64,000 bases of DNA from Ilumatobacteraceae bacterium (GCA_025463305.1 JAOBWK010000056.1:62001-126000); one strand, 5' to 3'; shown: positions 1 to 9,283, counted from the stretch's first letter. The notes: generated from the letters alone by a model not told the origin. Numbers and translations are program-made.

Positions 1-1
1 C

Positions 2-1480
2 TCGACCGGAGCTCAGGCGTTCGCGGCCACCGAGATCTGGCTCGACGACGCGATGCGCGCAAGCGCTCGGGCGTTGGTGCAGCGCGGCGCCACCACGACA
101 GCGATCACCGGCGAGACGCCCGACGCCACGCCGGCGACCCGCACGACGGCGCATTCGCGACGTCGTCCGCGGTCGACGCAACGGACGTGGGTCAGCGTTG
201 CAGTGGTCGCCGCGTGCGTGATCGGCGCGGCGGTCGCGTGGCGGCTGACCGGTCCGACCACCCGTCCGTCCAACGGCTCGTCGACCCCCGTGTCGACCCT
301 GCCGTCGCCGGCGACGAACGTCGCATCGGGACTGCCGTCCGGAGCGGCTGGCTCGCTCGAGCTCGCGTCGTACGAGCCGCTCGCCGGGGTCACCGACGAG
401 TCCGTGATCACGATGGCCACCGGGCTGACCGACATCGAACCGGCGCGTCCCGACGCCATCGTCCGCTTCGCCGACGGCCGGATCGGCCTGTCGTGGACCG
501 GACCGTGCAACCGCCCGGCCGCCGCCGTGCAGGTCGGCAATGGCATCGCCGGTGTCGTGACGCTGCGGCTGCTCACCGGGTCGTTCCGCGTCGTCAGCTG
601 CTTCGGCATGCCGACCCACTGGACCGCGGTGGTGCCACTCCCCGCCGACGCCGCGCCCGGACGCATCGTGCCGAGCATGACGGGCGCCGGTCTGTCGGCC
701 CCGTTCGACGGCTACTCGGCGGTCGACTCCGCGTCGGACGAGACGTCGCTGCACGAGAACGGGTCGGCCGGATACGGGTCGGCGCTGCTCGATGCCGACG
801 ATCATCCGTGGGCGTTCACCCGGGACTGCTCCACACTCGACCGGATCCGCTACCCGGCGCCCGACGTGCGCGCCGCGCCGACGTTCTACGCGGTTCGACT
901 CGGCGCTCCGACGGGATCATGCCCGAGCACCAGCAAGACGCCGCACCTCGTCGGCCCGTCCGGTGAGGAGTTCCCCTACGCACCGCACCGCGACGGGGGC
1001 ACCACTGCCGTGCCCGCCGACTGCCACGGCCCCGCCGGCTCCGGCACGAACATCGACGCCTCGACGCCGGCGACGGATGCAGCAGGCGACGTCGTCACCA
1101 CCTGGGACGGCTGCTCCGTCTCGCCGGCGTTCGTGATCGTCACTCGCCCCACCTTCGCGTGCGGCGGGGCGACCGCGGTGATCGTCACGTTCGGCGACCC
1201 CATCGGCCGGCCGATCGAGGGCGAGACCCATGCGAACGTGTTCATCCGCGATCCCGACGGCGTCGTCGGTGGTCAGGTCGCGCCACTGCTCCCGTCGGTG
1301 GCGATGCCCGACGACAGCGCCGACACCGGCGTCCGGATCGGTAGTGATCGGTTGTGGCTCGCGTCCTCGACGCCGAACGCGCTCTACGTCGTCACGGACC
1401 ACGGCGTGCAGCGTTGGCCGCGGTTCACCCCGTTCTCCGACACTTGCGCAGCCGGGTCGACACCGTCGCCGCAGCAGTAA
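2..1480 (+). CDS. Membrane-anchored extracytoplasmic protein, 5' end outside window
   Basis: The frame is open to the left edge, so the true start may lie upstream; the first ATG inside the window is at 53. Counting from that ATG, an Arg-rich basic stretch precedes one hydrophobic segment at about residues 46-65, then a Ser/Thr/Pro linker and a roughly 380-residue region with scattered cysteines, which suggests a disulfide-bearing domain outside the membrane. This is a type II (N-in) topology. I do not recognise the domain. The stop at 1478-1480 also forms the first bases of a likely -10 box for the next gene. It could be an anti-sigma-factor-like or surface protein, but nothing in the sequence settles this. 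Confidence 0.7.
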   Translation, partial: STGAQAFAATEIWLDDAMRASARALVQRGATTTAITGETPDATPATRTTAHSRRRPRSTQRTWVSVAVVAACVIGAAVAWRLTGPTTRPSNGSSTPVSTLPSPATNVASGLPSGAAGSLELASYEPLAGVTDESVITMATGLTDIEPARPDAIVRFADGRIGLSWTGPCNRPAAAVQVGNGIAGVVTLRLLTGSFRVVSCFGMPTHWTAVVPLPADAAPGRIVPSMTGAGLSAPFDGYSAVDSASDETSLHENGSAGYGSALLDADDHPWAFTRDCSTLDRIRYPAPDVRAAPTFYAVRLGAPTGSCPSTSKTPHLVGPSGEEFPYAPHRDGGTTAVPADCHGPAGSGTNIDASTPATDAAGDVVTTWDGCSVSPAFVIVTRPTFACGGATAVIVTFGDPIGRPIEGETHANVFIRDPDGVVGGQVAPLLPSVAMPDDSADTGVRIGSDRLWLASSTPNALYVVTDHGVQRWPRFTPFSDTCAAGSTPSPQQ

Positions 1481-1483
1481 CCT
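1478..1483 (+). promoter_or_regulatory. -10 box of a leaderless promoter
   Basis: TAACCT lies seven bases before the ATG at 1491 and overlaps the stop codon of the preceding gene. The spacing matches the TANNNT-N6-8-start pattern seen repeatedly in this window, so the hydrolase operon probably starts as a leaderless mRNA here. Confidence 0.45.
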
Positions 1484-1490
1484 CGCCCGC

Positions 1491-2318
1491 ATGCGCTTGG
1501 TGACGATTCGGACAGGGACCGGCACGCGTGCCGGTCGGGTGGAGGGTGAGTCGGTCGTCGTGCTCGACGCCCGCGACGTGAACGAGCTGCTCGACGATCC
1601 CGACTGGCGCTCCGCCGCGGCGGCCGGCGGCGAGACCATCGCGTTCGATCCGACGCAGCTCGCGCCCGTCGTGCCGCGGCCGCCGAAGATCATCTGCCTC
1701 GGCCTCAACTATATGGGCCACATCCGCGAGATGGGCCACGACGTGCCGGCTCATCCGACGATCTTCGCCAAGTACACCAGCTCGCTGATCGGACCCCGCG
1801 ACGAGATCGAGATGCCAGCCGTCGTGCACAGCATGGACTGGGAGGTCGAGCTCGGCGTCGTCATCGGGACGCCGGCTCGCAACGTCGGCGTCGAGTCCGC
1901 GCTCGATCACGTCGCCGGCTACACCATCGTCAACGACATCAGCGCCCGCGACTGGCAGCGACGAACCACGCAGTTCCTGCAGGGCAAGACGTTCGAGCAC
2001 ACCACACCCGTCGGACCATGGCTGGTCACCGCCGACGAGCTGCCTGCCGGTGGTCGCGGGCTCGCCGTGCGGTGCGAGGTCGACGGCGTGGTGATGCAGG
2101 ACGACACCACCGCCGAGCTGATCTTCCCCGTCGCCGAGACCATCGCCTACCTGTCGCAGATCTTCACCCTGCAACCCGGCGACCTGATCGCCACCGGCAC
2201 ACCCGACGGCGTCGGCGCCGGCCGCAGCCCGCAGGTGTGGCTGCAGCCGGGCCAGACGGTGCGCACGTCGATCGAGGGCATCGGCGAGCTCGTCAACGTC
2301 TGCAGCCCTCGCCGCTGA
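1491..2318 (+). CDS. Fumarylacetoacetate hydrolase (FAH) family protein
   Basis: 275 residues. The FAH catalytic domain starts near residue 66 with ICLGLNY. Metal ligands of the family are visible as E118 and E120 in DWEVELG and D149 in NDISARD, with the conserved lysine in QGKTFE (K166) and the C-terminal ATGTPDGVG motif. Family members cleave or isomerise acylpyruvates and oxo-dienoates (for example 2-hydroxyhepta-2,4-diene-1,7-dioate isomerase) in aromatic catabolism; the substrate cannot be read here. The ATG at 1491 is preferred because residue 1 begins the usual N-terminal domain (MRLVTIRT) and a -10 box sits just upstream. It heads a run of same-strand catabolic genes. Confidence 0.85.
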   Translation: MRLVTIRTGTGTRAGRVEGESVVVLDARDVNELLDDPDWRSAAAAGGETIAFDPTQLAPVVPRPPKIICLGLNYMGHIREMGHDVPAHPTIFAKYTSSLIGPRDEIEMPAVVHSMDWEVELGVVIGTPARNVGVESALDHVAGYTIVNDISARDWQRRTTQFLQGKTFEHTTPVGPWLVTADELPAGGRGLAVRCEVDGVVMQDDTTAELIFPVAETIAYLSQIFTLQPGDLIATGTPDGVGAGRSPQVWLQPGQTVRTSIEGIGELVNVCSPRR

Positions 2319-2397
2319 GGCTGCGGGCAGCGCTTCGCTTCGTGTCACCGGGACGGCGCGTGTGAGCCTGTCGGGAGCCAGCACCTGAGGGGGAAAA

Positions 2398-2826
2398 ATG
2401 GGCCAGATCCTGGGACAGTTCTGCATCAACGTCACCGATCTCGAGCGATCGATCGGCTTCTGGGAGGGTGTGTGCGGGCTGCCGCTGCGCAGCCGCACGG
2501 AGATCCCGACCGCGCTCGAAGCCGTGCTCCAGGCCGACGAGGGCGGCTCGCGCATCCAGCTCGCCCAGCAGAAGGACCAAGCCGGTCCGATCGAGATGGG
2601 CGGGTCACTGTGGAAGCTGTACCTCTACACCGACGACTGCGCGGCACTGTACGCGAAGTGCCTCGCCGCTGGTTGTGAATCGGTGTCCGGGCCCGCTCGG
2701 CTCGATCGCTGGCCGGTCACGGTCGCGTTCATCAAGGACTACGACGGTTACCTCATCGAGCTGATCGAGAACCACGAGGGCACTCCGGCGGGCGTGCCGG
2801 ATCCGGGTTCGACGAACCGTCGCTGA
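2398..2826 (+). CDS. VOC (glyoxalase/bleomycin resistance) family protein
   Basis: 142 residues, with the paired beta-alpha-beta-beta-beta units of the vicinal oxygen chelate fold. The N-terminal unit opens with INVTDLERSIGFWEG, and the C-terminal unit ends in FIKDYDGYLIELIEN, where the last Glu is the usual metal ligand position. A G-rich Shine-Dalgarno (GAGGGGG) precedes the ATG. Its stop overlaps the next start (TGATG), so it is translationally coupled to the downstream hydrolase. The family includes extradiol dioxygenases, isomerases and lyases acting on catabolic intermediates; the exact reaction is unknown. Confidence 0.8.
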   Translation: MGQILGQFCINVTDLERSIGFWEGVCGLPLRSRTEIPTALEAVLQADEGGSRIQLAQQKDQAGPIEMGGSLWKLYLYTDDCAALYAKCLAAGCESVSGPARLDRWPVTVAFIKDYDGYLIELIENHEGTPAGVPDPGSTNRR

Positions 2827-4001
2827 TGAGCGCACCCGTCTCGCTGTTCGAACGCTTCGGCGTCATCGATGTCGACACCCACATCACCGAGCCGCCCGGC
2901 ACGTGGACCGACCGGATGGCGTCGAAGTGGGGTGACGCGATCCCGCACATCGAGCGGATCAACGAGTTCGACGTGTGGGTCATCAACGGCCAGCCGTACG
3001 CCAAGCCGGGCAACACCGCGATGGCGGGCTTCGACGGAACGCTGCCCGACGGGCCGAAGACGTACGCCGACATGCATCCGGCCGCATGGGATCCCGAGGC
3101 GCGCATCCGTTTCATGGACGAACAGCACATCCGCGCCCAGGTGCTCTACCCGAACCTCGGCGGCTTCGGCGCCGGCGCCTGGCTCGATCGCGGCGATCCC
3201 GAGTACGCGCTCGACTGCCTGCGCGCCTACAACGACTTCCAGACCGACTTCGCGTCGGTCGCACCCGAGCGGCTGCTGCCCATCACCTCGATCCCGTTCT
3301 GGGACGTCGAGGCATCGATCACCGAGGTCGAGCGATGCGTCGCCAAGGGCCATCGCGGGATCAACTTCTGCAACCAGCCCGAGGCCTACGGTCAGCCGCC
3401 GCTGTGGGATCGCCACTGGGATCCGCTGTGGGCGGCGACGCGCGACACCGGTGTGCCGGTGAACTTCCACATCGGCGGGGGACGGATCGGCGAGCTGATC
3501 TCGAAGGGCCTCGAGATGGGGTTCCGGGCGAACTTCTCGCGGATGTCGTCGATGCTGTTCGTCGACAACCTGAAGTGCATCACCGATCTGATCCACGGGG
3601 GTGTTTGCCACCGCTTCCCCGACTTGATGTTCGTGTCCGTCGAGAGCGGTGTCGGGATGATCCCCGGCGCGCTCGAGGCGTTCGACTGGCAGTGGCGCAA
3701 CGGCGGCGTGCAGCGTGAGCACCCCGAGTACGACCTGCTGCCGTCGGAGTACTTCCGCCGCCAGATCCACGGCTGCTTCTGGTACGAGCGCGATGCGGTG
3801 CTGCCGGCGCTGCTCGCGTATCCCGACAACCTGATGTTCGAGACCGACTTCCCGCACCCCACGTGTCAGCACCCGGGCCCGGCGACGCCGGCGGTCGAGC
3901 CGGAGACCTACGCCAACGCGGCGCTGTCGTCGCTGCCCGACGACGTGCTCGAGAAGGTCCTCGTGTCGAACGCGGCACGCCTGTACGGCGTGGGCAGGTG
4001 A
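2826..4001 (+). CDS. Amidohydrolase_2 (ACMSD-like) family hydrolase/decarboxylase
   Basis: 391 residues. The TIM-barrel metal motif is at the N-terminus as VDTHITEP (H19, E22). A central VNFHIGGG supplies a further His, and the late FETDFPHPT carries the Asp that ends this fold's active site. These are features of the amidohydrolase_2/ACMSD superfamily, whose members decarboxylate or hydrolyse aromatic-derived acids; the length is typical. It overlaps the VOC gene upstream (TGATG) and the kinase-like gene downstream (GTGA), so the three are one translationally coupled unit. Substrate is not deducible. Confidence 0.85.
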   Translation: MSAPVSLFERFGVIDVDTHITEPPGTWTDRMASKWGDAIPHIERINEFDVWVINGQPYAKPGNTAMAGFDGTLPDGPKTYADMHPAAWDPEARIRFMDEQHIRAQVLYPNLGGFGAGAWLDRGDPEYALDCLRAYNDFQTDFASVAPERLLPITSIPFWDVEASITEVERCVAKGHRGINFCNQPEAYGQPPLWDRHWDPLWAATRDTGVPVNFHIGGGRIGELISKGLEMGFRANFSRMSSMLFVDNLKCITDLIHGGVCHRFPDLMFVSVESGVGMIPGALEAFDWQWRNGGVQREHPEYDLLPSEYFRRQIHGCFWYERDAVLPALLAYPDNLMFETDFPHPTCQHPGPATPAVEPETYANAALSSLPDDVLEKVLVSNAARLYGVGR

Positions 4002-4969
4002 CCGACGACATCGCCGGGTTGCTGGCCGAGTGGCTCACCGACGAGGTGGGCCGGCCGGTCGAGATCGGCGAGATCCACCGCACGTCTGCCGGCTTCTCCC
4101 GCGAGAACTGGGTGTTCGACGCGACGTGGGACGGAACCCGCCACGCGCTGATCGCCCGACGCGATCCGGTCGGCAGCGTGCTCGACACCGATCGCCGGGT
4201 GGAGACGGCCGCGCTCCTCGCCGTCGAGCGCACCGCCGTTCCGTCGCCCGTGCTGCGCTGGGCCGATCTCGACGGCACCCGCCTCGGGCGTCCTGCGGTG
4301 ATCATGGACCTCGCCGTCGGCACGTGCGACGGGTTCGTGCTCAACGGTGACCGCCCGCTCGATCAGCGGCTCGCGATCGCCCACGAGCTGTACGACGGGC
4401 TCGCCGACATCCATCGCCTGGACTGGCGCGAGCTCGGCCTCCACGTCGACCTCGCCGATCCCGGCACGCACGCCGCGCTGGCGGCGCTCGATCACTGGGA
4501 GTCCGAGCTGCGGCGGGTGCAGCTGGAGCCGGAGCCCGAGCTGGCGTACGTGATCGCGTGGCTGCGCGCGAACGCGCGGGAGAACACCGAGACCACCCTC
4601 GTGCACGGCGACTTCAAGCCGGGCAACGTGTTGCTCGACGGTGACCGGCTCACCGCGGTGCTCGACTGGGAGACCGCCCACCTCGGCGATCCGCACGAGG
4701 ACCTCGGCTGGGTCACCAACCCGGTGCGGGCGCGCGAGCACCGCATCGTCGGCCACTGGGATCCCGACCACCTGTTCGAACGCTGGAGCCGACGCACCGG
4801 CTGGCCCGTCGACGCCGAGGCCGTGCGCTGGTGGCAGGTCCTCGCCAACGTGAAGCTCGCGGTGATCGTGCTGAGCGGCACCCACGCGTTCGTCGACCAA
4901 CGGCTCGACCGCATCCTCCAGTCGCCGGTGGCGTTGTACAACGTGCTGCTCGGCCAGATCGCGGCCTGA
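3998..4969 (+). CDS. APH-family (aminoglycoside phosphotransferase-like) kinase
   Basis: 323 residues. The protein-kinase-like fold shows the Brenner catalytic motif VHGDFKPGNVLLD and the metal-binding VLDWETAHLGDP. Such COG3173 proteins in actinobacteria sit beside acyl-CoA or steroid catabolic genes rather than acting in antibiotic resistance; the substrate here is unknown. The GTG at 3998 overlaps the upstream TGA by four bases and starts the conserved N-terminus, so it is chosen over longer frames. The stop overlaps the next ATG by one base. Confidence 0.85.
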   Translation: MTDDIAGLLAEWLTDEVGRPVEIGEIHRTSAGFSRENWVFDATWDGTRHALIARRDPVGSVLDTDRRVETAALLAVERTAVPSPVLRWADLDGTRLGRPAVIMDLAVGTCDGFVLNGDRPLDQRLAIAHELYDGLADIHRLDWRELGLHVDLADPGTHAALAALDHWESELRRVQLEPEPELAYVIAWLRANARENTETTLVHGDFKPGNVLLDGDRLTAVLDWETAHLGDPHEDLGWVTNPVRAREHRIVGHWDPDHLFERWSRRTGWPVDAEAVRWWQVLANVKLAVIVLSGTHAFVDQRLDRILQSPVALYNVLLGQIAA

Positions 4970-5415
4970 TGCGACCGTCGATCAGCGAGCAGCTCGACGG
5001 CATCCGCCGCGTCCTCGCCACCGTCGTCGCCCCACAGGTCGACGACGCGTACGCACGCGACGTGCTCGCCGGCGCGATCACGACGCTGGAGACGCTCACC
5101 GGCTGGCACGCGGTGCCATCGTTCCTGCGTTGGGATGCCGAGCGCTGCAACACGCTCGCCGCGACGGTGGGCGCGCCCACGGTCGGCTTCGTCGGCGACC
5201 CGCTCGACATGCACACCCTCGCCGCCCACCAGGCCGCGGCCCGCGCCGCGCTGGAGGCCGCACTGCCGGCGATCCTGGCCGATCCATCCGCTCGGGCTGC
5301 GACCGTCGCGTACTTCCGCGAGCGGTGCGCCACCTACCCGCTCACCACCAACCGTGCCGCGCCCTCCACGCCGACCGAACCCACCGGGAGCTCCGATGCT
5401 GACACCACTCGATGA
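4969..5415 (+). CDS. Hypothetical protein, 148 aa, kinase-operon partner
   Basis: 148 residues, mostly predicted helical, starting MRPSISEQLDGIRRVL and ending in a Thr/Pro/Ser-rich tail. The ATG overlaps the kinase stop by one base, and the gene runs 20 bases into the next gene's start. I do not recognise a domain. Its fixed place between an APH-like kinase and an AttH-like protein suggests a small accessory subunit, which is inference from synteny only. Confidence 0.7.
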   Translation: MRPSISEQLDGIRRVLATVVAPQVDDAYARDVLAGAITTLETLTGWHAVPSFLRWDAERCNTLAATVGAPTVGFVGDPLDMHTLAAHQAAARAALEAALPAILADPSARAATVAYFRERCATYPLTTNRAAPSTPTEPTGSSDADTTR

Positions 5416-6520
5416 CTCGCCGTGGCATCAGTTGCCCACCACGTTCGATCACGTCGGCAGCAGCGACGTGCGCTTCTTCGATCGGCTGTGGTTCGCCGCG
5501 TCGGACCGCACCGGCAACGGCGCGTTCCAGTTCACGATCGGCGTGTACCAGAACATGAACGTCGTCGACGGTGGCGTCATCGCGATCCGCGACGGGCGCC
5601 AGCACAACGTGCGTGCATCCCGCCAGCTCCGCCCGACGTACGACGTGTCCACCGGCCCGTTGCGGATCGAGGTGCTGGAACCGCTGCGCCGTCTGCGGCT
5701 CACCATCGCGCCGAACGCCGGCTCGCTCCACGGTGAGGTGATCTGGACGGCGACGATGGACGCCGAGGAGGAGCGGCACCACTTTCGCCGCTCATGGGGT
5801 CGCGTCCTCGAGGACTACAGCCGCTACGACCAGATCGGCGAGCTGTCCGGCCACCTCGAGATCGACGGCACCCGCGTCGACATCGAGTCGTGGTGGGCCT
5901 GCCGCGACCACTCGTGGGGCGTGCGTGAGAACGTCGGCATCGTCGAGCCGTTCACGGGAGGCAGGCCAGTGGTGTCCGGCCCCGTGTTCGTGTTCCTGTT
6001 CTTCTCCACCGACGCCTACGGCGGGCACGTGCAGCTGACCCGGATCGGTGGGGCCAGCCACATCACCGCGCAGATCCTCGACCGCCACGACGGCACGGTG
6101 CGCACGTTCGACCGGGTCCGGATGGAGGCCCAGTTCGTCGACGCCGGGCGGCCACGACGCTTCGCGAGTGCCTCGATCGAGCTCACCGACGAGCACGGCG
6201 ACACGTTCGCGTTCCACATCGAACGCGAGGGCTCAGCCGTGGCGATGCAGGGGCTCGGCTACGGCGGCTACGACGACGGCATGGGACTCGGCGTGCACCG
6301 CGGGATCGATCACCTCGAGCACGACGTCTGGGACGTGTCGCATCCGGCCGAGGTCGTGGTTGCCGACGGCAGCACCACGCGGCCCGTCCACCGCATCCAA
6401 CCAGTGCATCTCAGCGTCACCGGTCCGGCTGGCACCTCGCACGGCACGGGCAGCCTGACGTTCATCGCCGAGGCCGACCTCGACGCCGACGGCCAGCTGC
6501 GCATCGACACCGGGCACTGA
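5396..6520 (+). CDS. AttH/CrtC-like lipocalin-fold protein (putative)
   Basis: 374 residues, no signal peptide or membrane segment. The protein is beta-rich and carries the ACRDHSWGVR motif (about residue 167), which resembles the DxSWG signature of AttH/hydroxyneurosporene-synthase-like proteins that often accompany lipid or isoprenoid catabolism genes. The ATG at 5396 follows a GGGAG ribosome site and overlaps the preceding gene. It closes the operon; the next gene is convergent after 12 bases. Catalytic or binding function is unknown, and the family call is tentative. Confidence 0.65.
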   Translation: MLTPLDDSPWHQLPTTFDHVGSSDVRFFDRLWFAASDRTGNGAFQFTIGVYQNMNVVDGGVIAIRDGRQHNVRASRQLRPTYDVSTGPLRIEVLEPLRRLRLTIAPNAGSLHGEVIWTATMDAEEERHHFRRSWGRVLEDYSRYDQIGELSGHLEIDGTRVDIESWWACRDHSWGVRENVGIVEPFTGGRPVVSGPVFVFLFFSTDAYGGHVQLTRIGGASHITAQILDRHDGTVRTFDRVRMEAQFVDAGRPRRFASASIELTDEHGDTFAFHIEREGSAVAMQGLGYGGYDDGMGLGVHRGIDHLEHDVWDVSHPAEVVVADGSTTRPVHRIQPVHLSVTGPAGTSHGTGSLTFIAEADLDADGQLRIDTGH

Positions 6521-6532
6521 GACCCCCAACCG

Positions 6533-7363
6533 TCACCCCCAACGCAGGGCATGCGCGGTGCCGTGGAAGAAGCGGTCGCGGTCGTCGGCGCTGAGCTGGC
6601 TGGTGGCATCCATCGCCAGGTCCAACTTCTGCTGGTAGGTCGTGCCCTGCTGCTGGGGATGGTCGGAGCCCCAGCACAGACGAGACGCACCGAACGCCTC
6701 GACGAGGTGGGCGATCACCTCGTGCAGCCGACCCTGCCCGAGCCAGGCGGCGAGCACGTGGCTGGAGACCTTGAGGTGCAGCGACGGCAGGTCCGCCATC
6801 TCGAACAGCGCCCGCTCGCCCGCCGGTCCGGCCATGTCGGGGAAGGCACAGTGATCGAGCGCGACGGCGACGTCGGGATGGCGTTCCATGGCCGCGTGCA
6901 GCGACCCGAGGCGGTCGGAGAAGATCGCCGGCACCGCGACGAGCCCCCGTGCGGCGCAGAGCTCGAACACCGTGTCGATGCGCCCGTCGTCGAGCCACGG
7001 GGCATCGTCGGTCACACCGAACAGCCGCACGCCGGTGATGTGTTCGGAGACGGCGAGGGCCTCGATCACAGCCGCCCCGTGGTCGGTGGCGGACAGATCC
7101 GGCGCGACGACGAGCGAAGTGAAGTCGGCGCGCGCGTTCACGGCGCTCGCGGCGCACGACGAATCGGTGCCGTACGCGCCCACTGCCTGGACGACGACCA
7201 CCTTCGCCGCGCCGGCGCGCCGGGCGACATCGAGCACGGCCTCGGACTGCCCGCTCGGCTCTGCCCACCAGCCGCTGCCGACGCCGGTCGGCCGACGCGG
7301 AAACCGGGCCACGTCGGCGCACGCGACGTGCACGTGGGTGTCGATGAAGTGCTCAGGACGCAT
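6533..7363 (-). CDS. Amidohydrolase family (TIM-barrel) hydrolase
   Basis: 276 residues from the ATG at 7363. The N-terminus MRPEHFIDTHVHVAC supplies the HxH metal pair; later motifs are ALDHCAFPD and CWGSDHPQQQG, whose Asp fits the final active-site acid of amidohydrolase_2 proteins. The start overlaps the upstream dehydrogenase by 11 bases, so the two are coupled. It is the last gene of the - strand UGSC operon. The family hydrolyses lactones, amides or decarboxylates acids; in this operon it may act on the product of the D-2-hydroxyacid dehydrogenase, which is inference. Confidence 0.8.
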   Translation of the reverse strand: MRPEHFIDTHVHVACADVARFPRRPTGVGSGWWAEPSGQSEAVLDVARRAGAAKVVVVQAVGAYGTDSSCAASAVNARADFTSLVVAPDLSATDHGAAVIEALAVSEHITGVRLFGVTDDAPWLDDGRIDTVFELCAARGLVAVPAIFSDRLGSLHAAMERHPDVAVALDHCAFPDMAGPAGERALFEMADLPSLHLKVSSHVLAAWLGQGRLHEVIAHLVEAFGASRLCWGSDHPQQQGTTYQQKLDLAMDATSQLSADDRDRFFHGTAHALRWG

Positions 7364-8423
7364 GGTCGAGGTCCACCTCGTCGGCGAGCGGCTCGTCGGC
7401 CAGGAACCGGGCGACGTTGGCGCGGAAGTTGCGGTGCACGGTGGGGAACATCGCCGACGGCACGCTCGAGCAGTGCGCCGAGATCTGCAGCCGCGGCGCC
7501 GTCCACAGCGGGTCGTCGGGCGCCAACGGCTCGATCGTCGTGACATCGATCGCGGCGCCACCGAGGTGACCGGACCGGAGCGATGCGAGCAGGGCACTCT
7601 CGTCGACGAGGGTGCCGCGACCGACGTTGCAGAAGAATGCACCCGGACGCATCGCGGCGAGCTCGCCGGCACCGATCATGCCGATGCTCGCCGGCGTCTC
7701 CGGCACGGCAGCGATCACCGCATCGCACTCGCCGAGCACGTCGATCAGCCCCTCGGCGCCGACCACGCGCTCGACGCCGGGCGGTGTCGCCCCCGGCGAA
7801 CGGCGCACGACGAGGATCCGCATCCCGAACGCCGAGGCGCGAGCCGCGACGGCTTGGTTGATCGGCCCGAAGCCGAGCAGACCGAGCGTGCAGCCGGCGA
7901 CCTGGCGTCCGAAGACGGCGACCCAACGATGCTCGGACTGCACGTCGCGGATGTCGCCGAACCGCTTCCAGTGCTCGAGCAGACGGCCGAACGCGAACTC
8001 GGCGATCCCGATGGCGTTGCTGCCACCGTTGGTCGTCAGCCGCGCCGACGCCGAGGCGACCTTGGCCTCGAGGTGGTTCACCCCGGCGCCGACGGACTGC
8101 ACCCACTGCAGCTTCGGGGCCAGCTCGGTGAGCCCCGTCGGCAGGTCCATCGCCAGCGCGATGTCGATCGCCGCGAACGCGGCGCGCTGCGCGTCGGTGA
8201 GCTCTGGGGCGGGTGGCAGATCCGCCTGTTGATCGGTGACCTGCCTGGCCCCTCGTCGCTCGTGCGGCTCGACGTAGCCCTCGACCACGACGTCGATCCG
8301 GTCGTCGAGCTCGGTCAGCCGACGGATCTCGTCGTCGAAGGCCGCAGCGTCGCCGTACCACGCCCGCGGGTACAGCACGCCGATCGTGATCCGGCTCCCA
8401 CCGTCGCGCGACCGAGCGCTCAC
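7353..8423 (-). CDS. D-isomer specific 2-hydroxyacid dehydrogenase family protein
   Basis: 356 residues. A Rossmann NAD-binding signature is seen as LGLLGFGPINQAV, slightly degenerate because Asn replaces the last Gly of GxGxxG. It is followed by the family motif NVGRGTLVDESAL and a final H in ISAHCSS for the catalytic pair. The usual catalytic Arg/Glu region is PETPASIGMIG onward. A GTG start at 8423 overlaps the upstream TGA by four bases (GTGA), which fixes the start. It would interconvert a 2-oxo and a D-2-hydroxy acid with NAD(P)H. The altered glycine motif may reflect different cofactor binding. Confidence 0.82.
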   Translation of the reverse strand: MSARSRDGGSRITIGVLYPRAWYGDAAAFDDEIRRLTELDDRIDVVVEGYVEPHERRGARQVTDQQADLPPAPELTDAQRAAFAAIDIALAMDLPTGLTELAPKLQWVQSVGAGVNHLEAKVASASARLTTNGGSNAIGIAEFAFGRLLEHWKRFGDIRDVQSEHRWVAVFGRQVAGCTLGLLGFGPINQAVAARASAFGMRILVVRRSPGATPPGVERVVGAEGLIDVLGECDAVIAAVPETPASIGMIGAGELAAMRPGAFFCNVGRGTLVDESALLASLRSGHLGGAAIDVTTIEPLAPDDPLWTAPRLQISAHCSSVPSAMFPTVHRNFRANVARFLADEPLADEVDLDHAS

Positions 8424-9283
8424 GACTCGCGCGGATCGACGACGGACACCGAGCGGACAGCCGGCACCGCGGCGGCAAGCAGCTTGGTGACGGTCGGTTC
8501 GAGCACCGCTCGCGGCATGACACAGTCTGCGCACGACGCGTCGCGGATGTCGAGGCGCAGCCGCACCGCGCCGAGGTCGGAGACGTCGAGCAGCTCGAAG
8601 CGGCTGCCGTCGGCCTCCACCAAGGCCTGCACCGACGACAAGCCCTCGCGCACCGAGTCGGAGAGCGAGGAGCCCGCCGGGACGGCCGGGACCGTCGAGA
8701 CCACAGGCGACCCGACGGGACCGGACGTGGCTGTCGTCGAGCCGTCGGTGAACAGTGCCTCCAGCTGCTCGGCGGCCGCGTCGGCCCACGCCCACAGGGT
8801 GTCGCGGTCGGTGCCGCCGAACGGATGCGGCAGCACCAACGTGCGCACAGCCGGCAGGCCGAAGTCGGTGGCCATCGTCGCCGCGATCGGCTGGAACCTG
8901 GTGGTGGTCACGACGACCGCGGGCGTGCCGGCCTGCTCGAAGCTGATCGCGTCGTAGACGCTGTACGCGGTGCAGCTACCGCAGTCGGCAGCGCCGGTGA
9001 TCACCAGGTCGGCCTCGGCCACGATCCGGTCGAACACGTCGTCGGCGCACGGGATCGCGGCGTTGGCGGAGCGGCCACCGGGCCCCTTCTTGTAGACGCC
9101 GCTGACCGAGGCGCCCGTTCGCGCAGCCAGGGTCTGCGCCGCGCGGGCCATCACCACGTCGGCGTTCGGCTTGCCGTTGTCGAGCACTGCGATGCGGAGC
9201 CCGGCGAGCGAGGCCGGCGATGCCGTCAGCGCGCGCACGTCGGGACGCGGCTCGCTGTCGGGTGCGTAGATCGTGATGGTCAT
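8420..9283 (-). CDS. UGSC-family protein (Cys form) fused to a NifU-like C-terminal domain
   Basis: 287 residues. Residues 30-175 form a flavodoxin-like region starting RIAVLDNGKPN, with the signature CGSC at 101-104 (GAADCGSCTAY). This is the Cys version of the UGSC motif known from metagenomic selenoproteins; the first position is TGC, not TGA. A Ser/Thr/Pro linker leads to about 75 C-terminal residues resembling the NifU Fe-S scaffold domain, with C251 and C254 in ASCADCVMP. The gene lies 7 bases after the 350-aa partner and overlaps the dehydrogenase by GTGA. A thiol-redox or Fe-S-dependent role fits the motifs, but the reaction is unknown. Confidence 0.75.
   Translation of the reverse strand: MTITIYAPDSEPRPDVRALTASPASLAGLRIAVLDNGKPNADVVMARAAQTLAARTGASVSGVYKKGPGGRSANAAIPCADDVFDRIVAEADLVITGAADCGSCTAYSVYDAISFEQAGTPAVVVTTTRFQPIAATMATDFGLPAVRTLVLPHPFGGTDRDTLWAWADAAAEQLEALFTDGSTTATSGPVGSPVVSTVPAVPAGSSLSDSVREGLSSVQALVEADGSRFELLDVSDLGAVRLRLDIRDASCADCVMPRAVLEPTVTKLLAAAVPAVRSVSVVDPRES

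Noticed and set aside
8998..9010. Possible selenocysteine codon in the UGSC motif
   Set aside because: The first position of CGSC is TGC on the coding strand, so this is the Cys form; no SECIS is needed.
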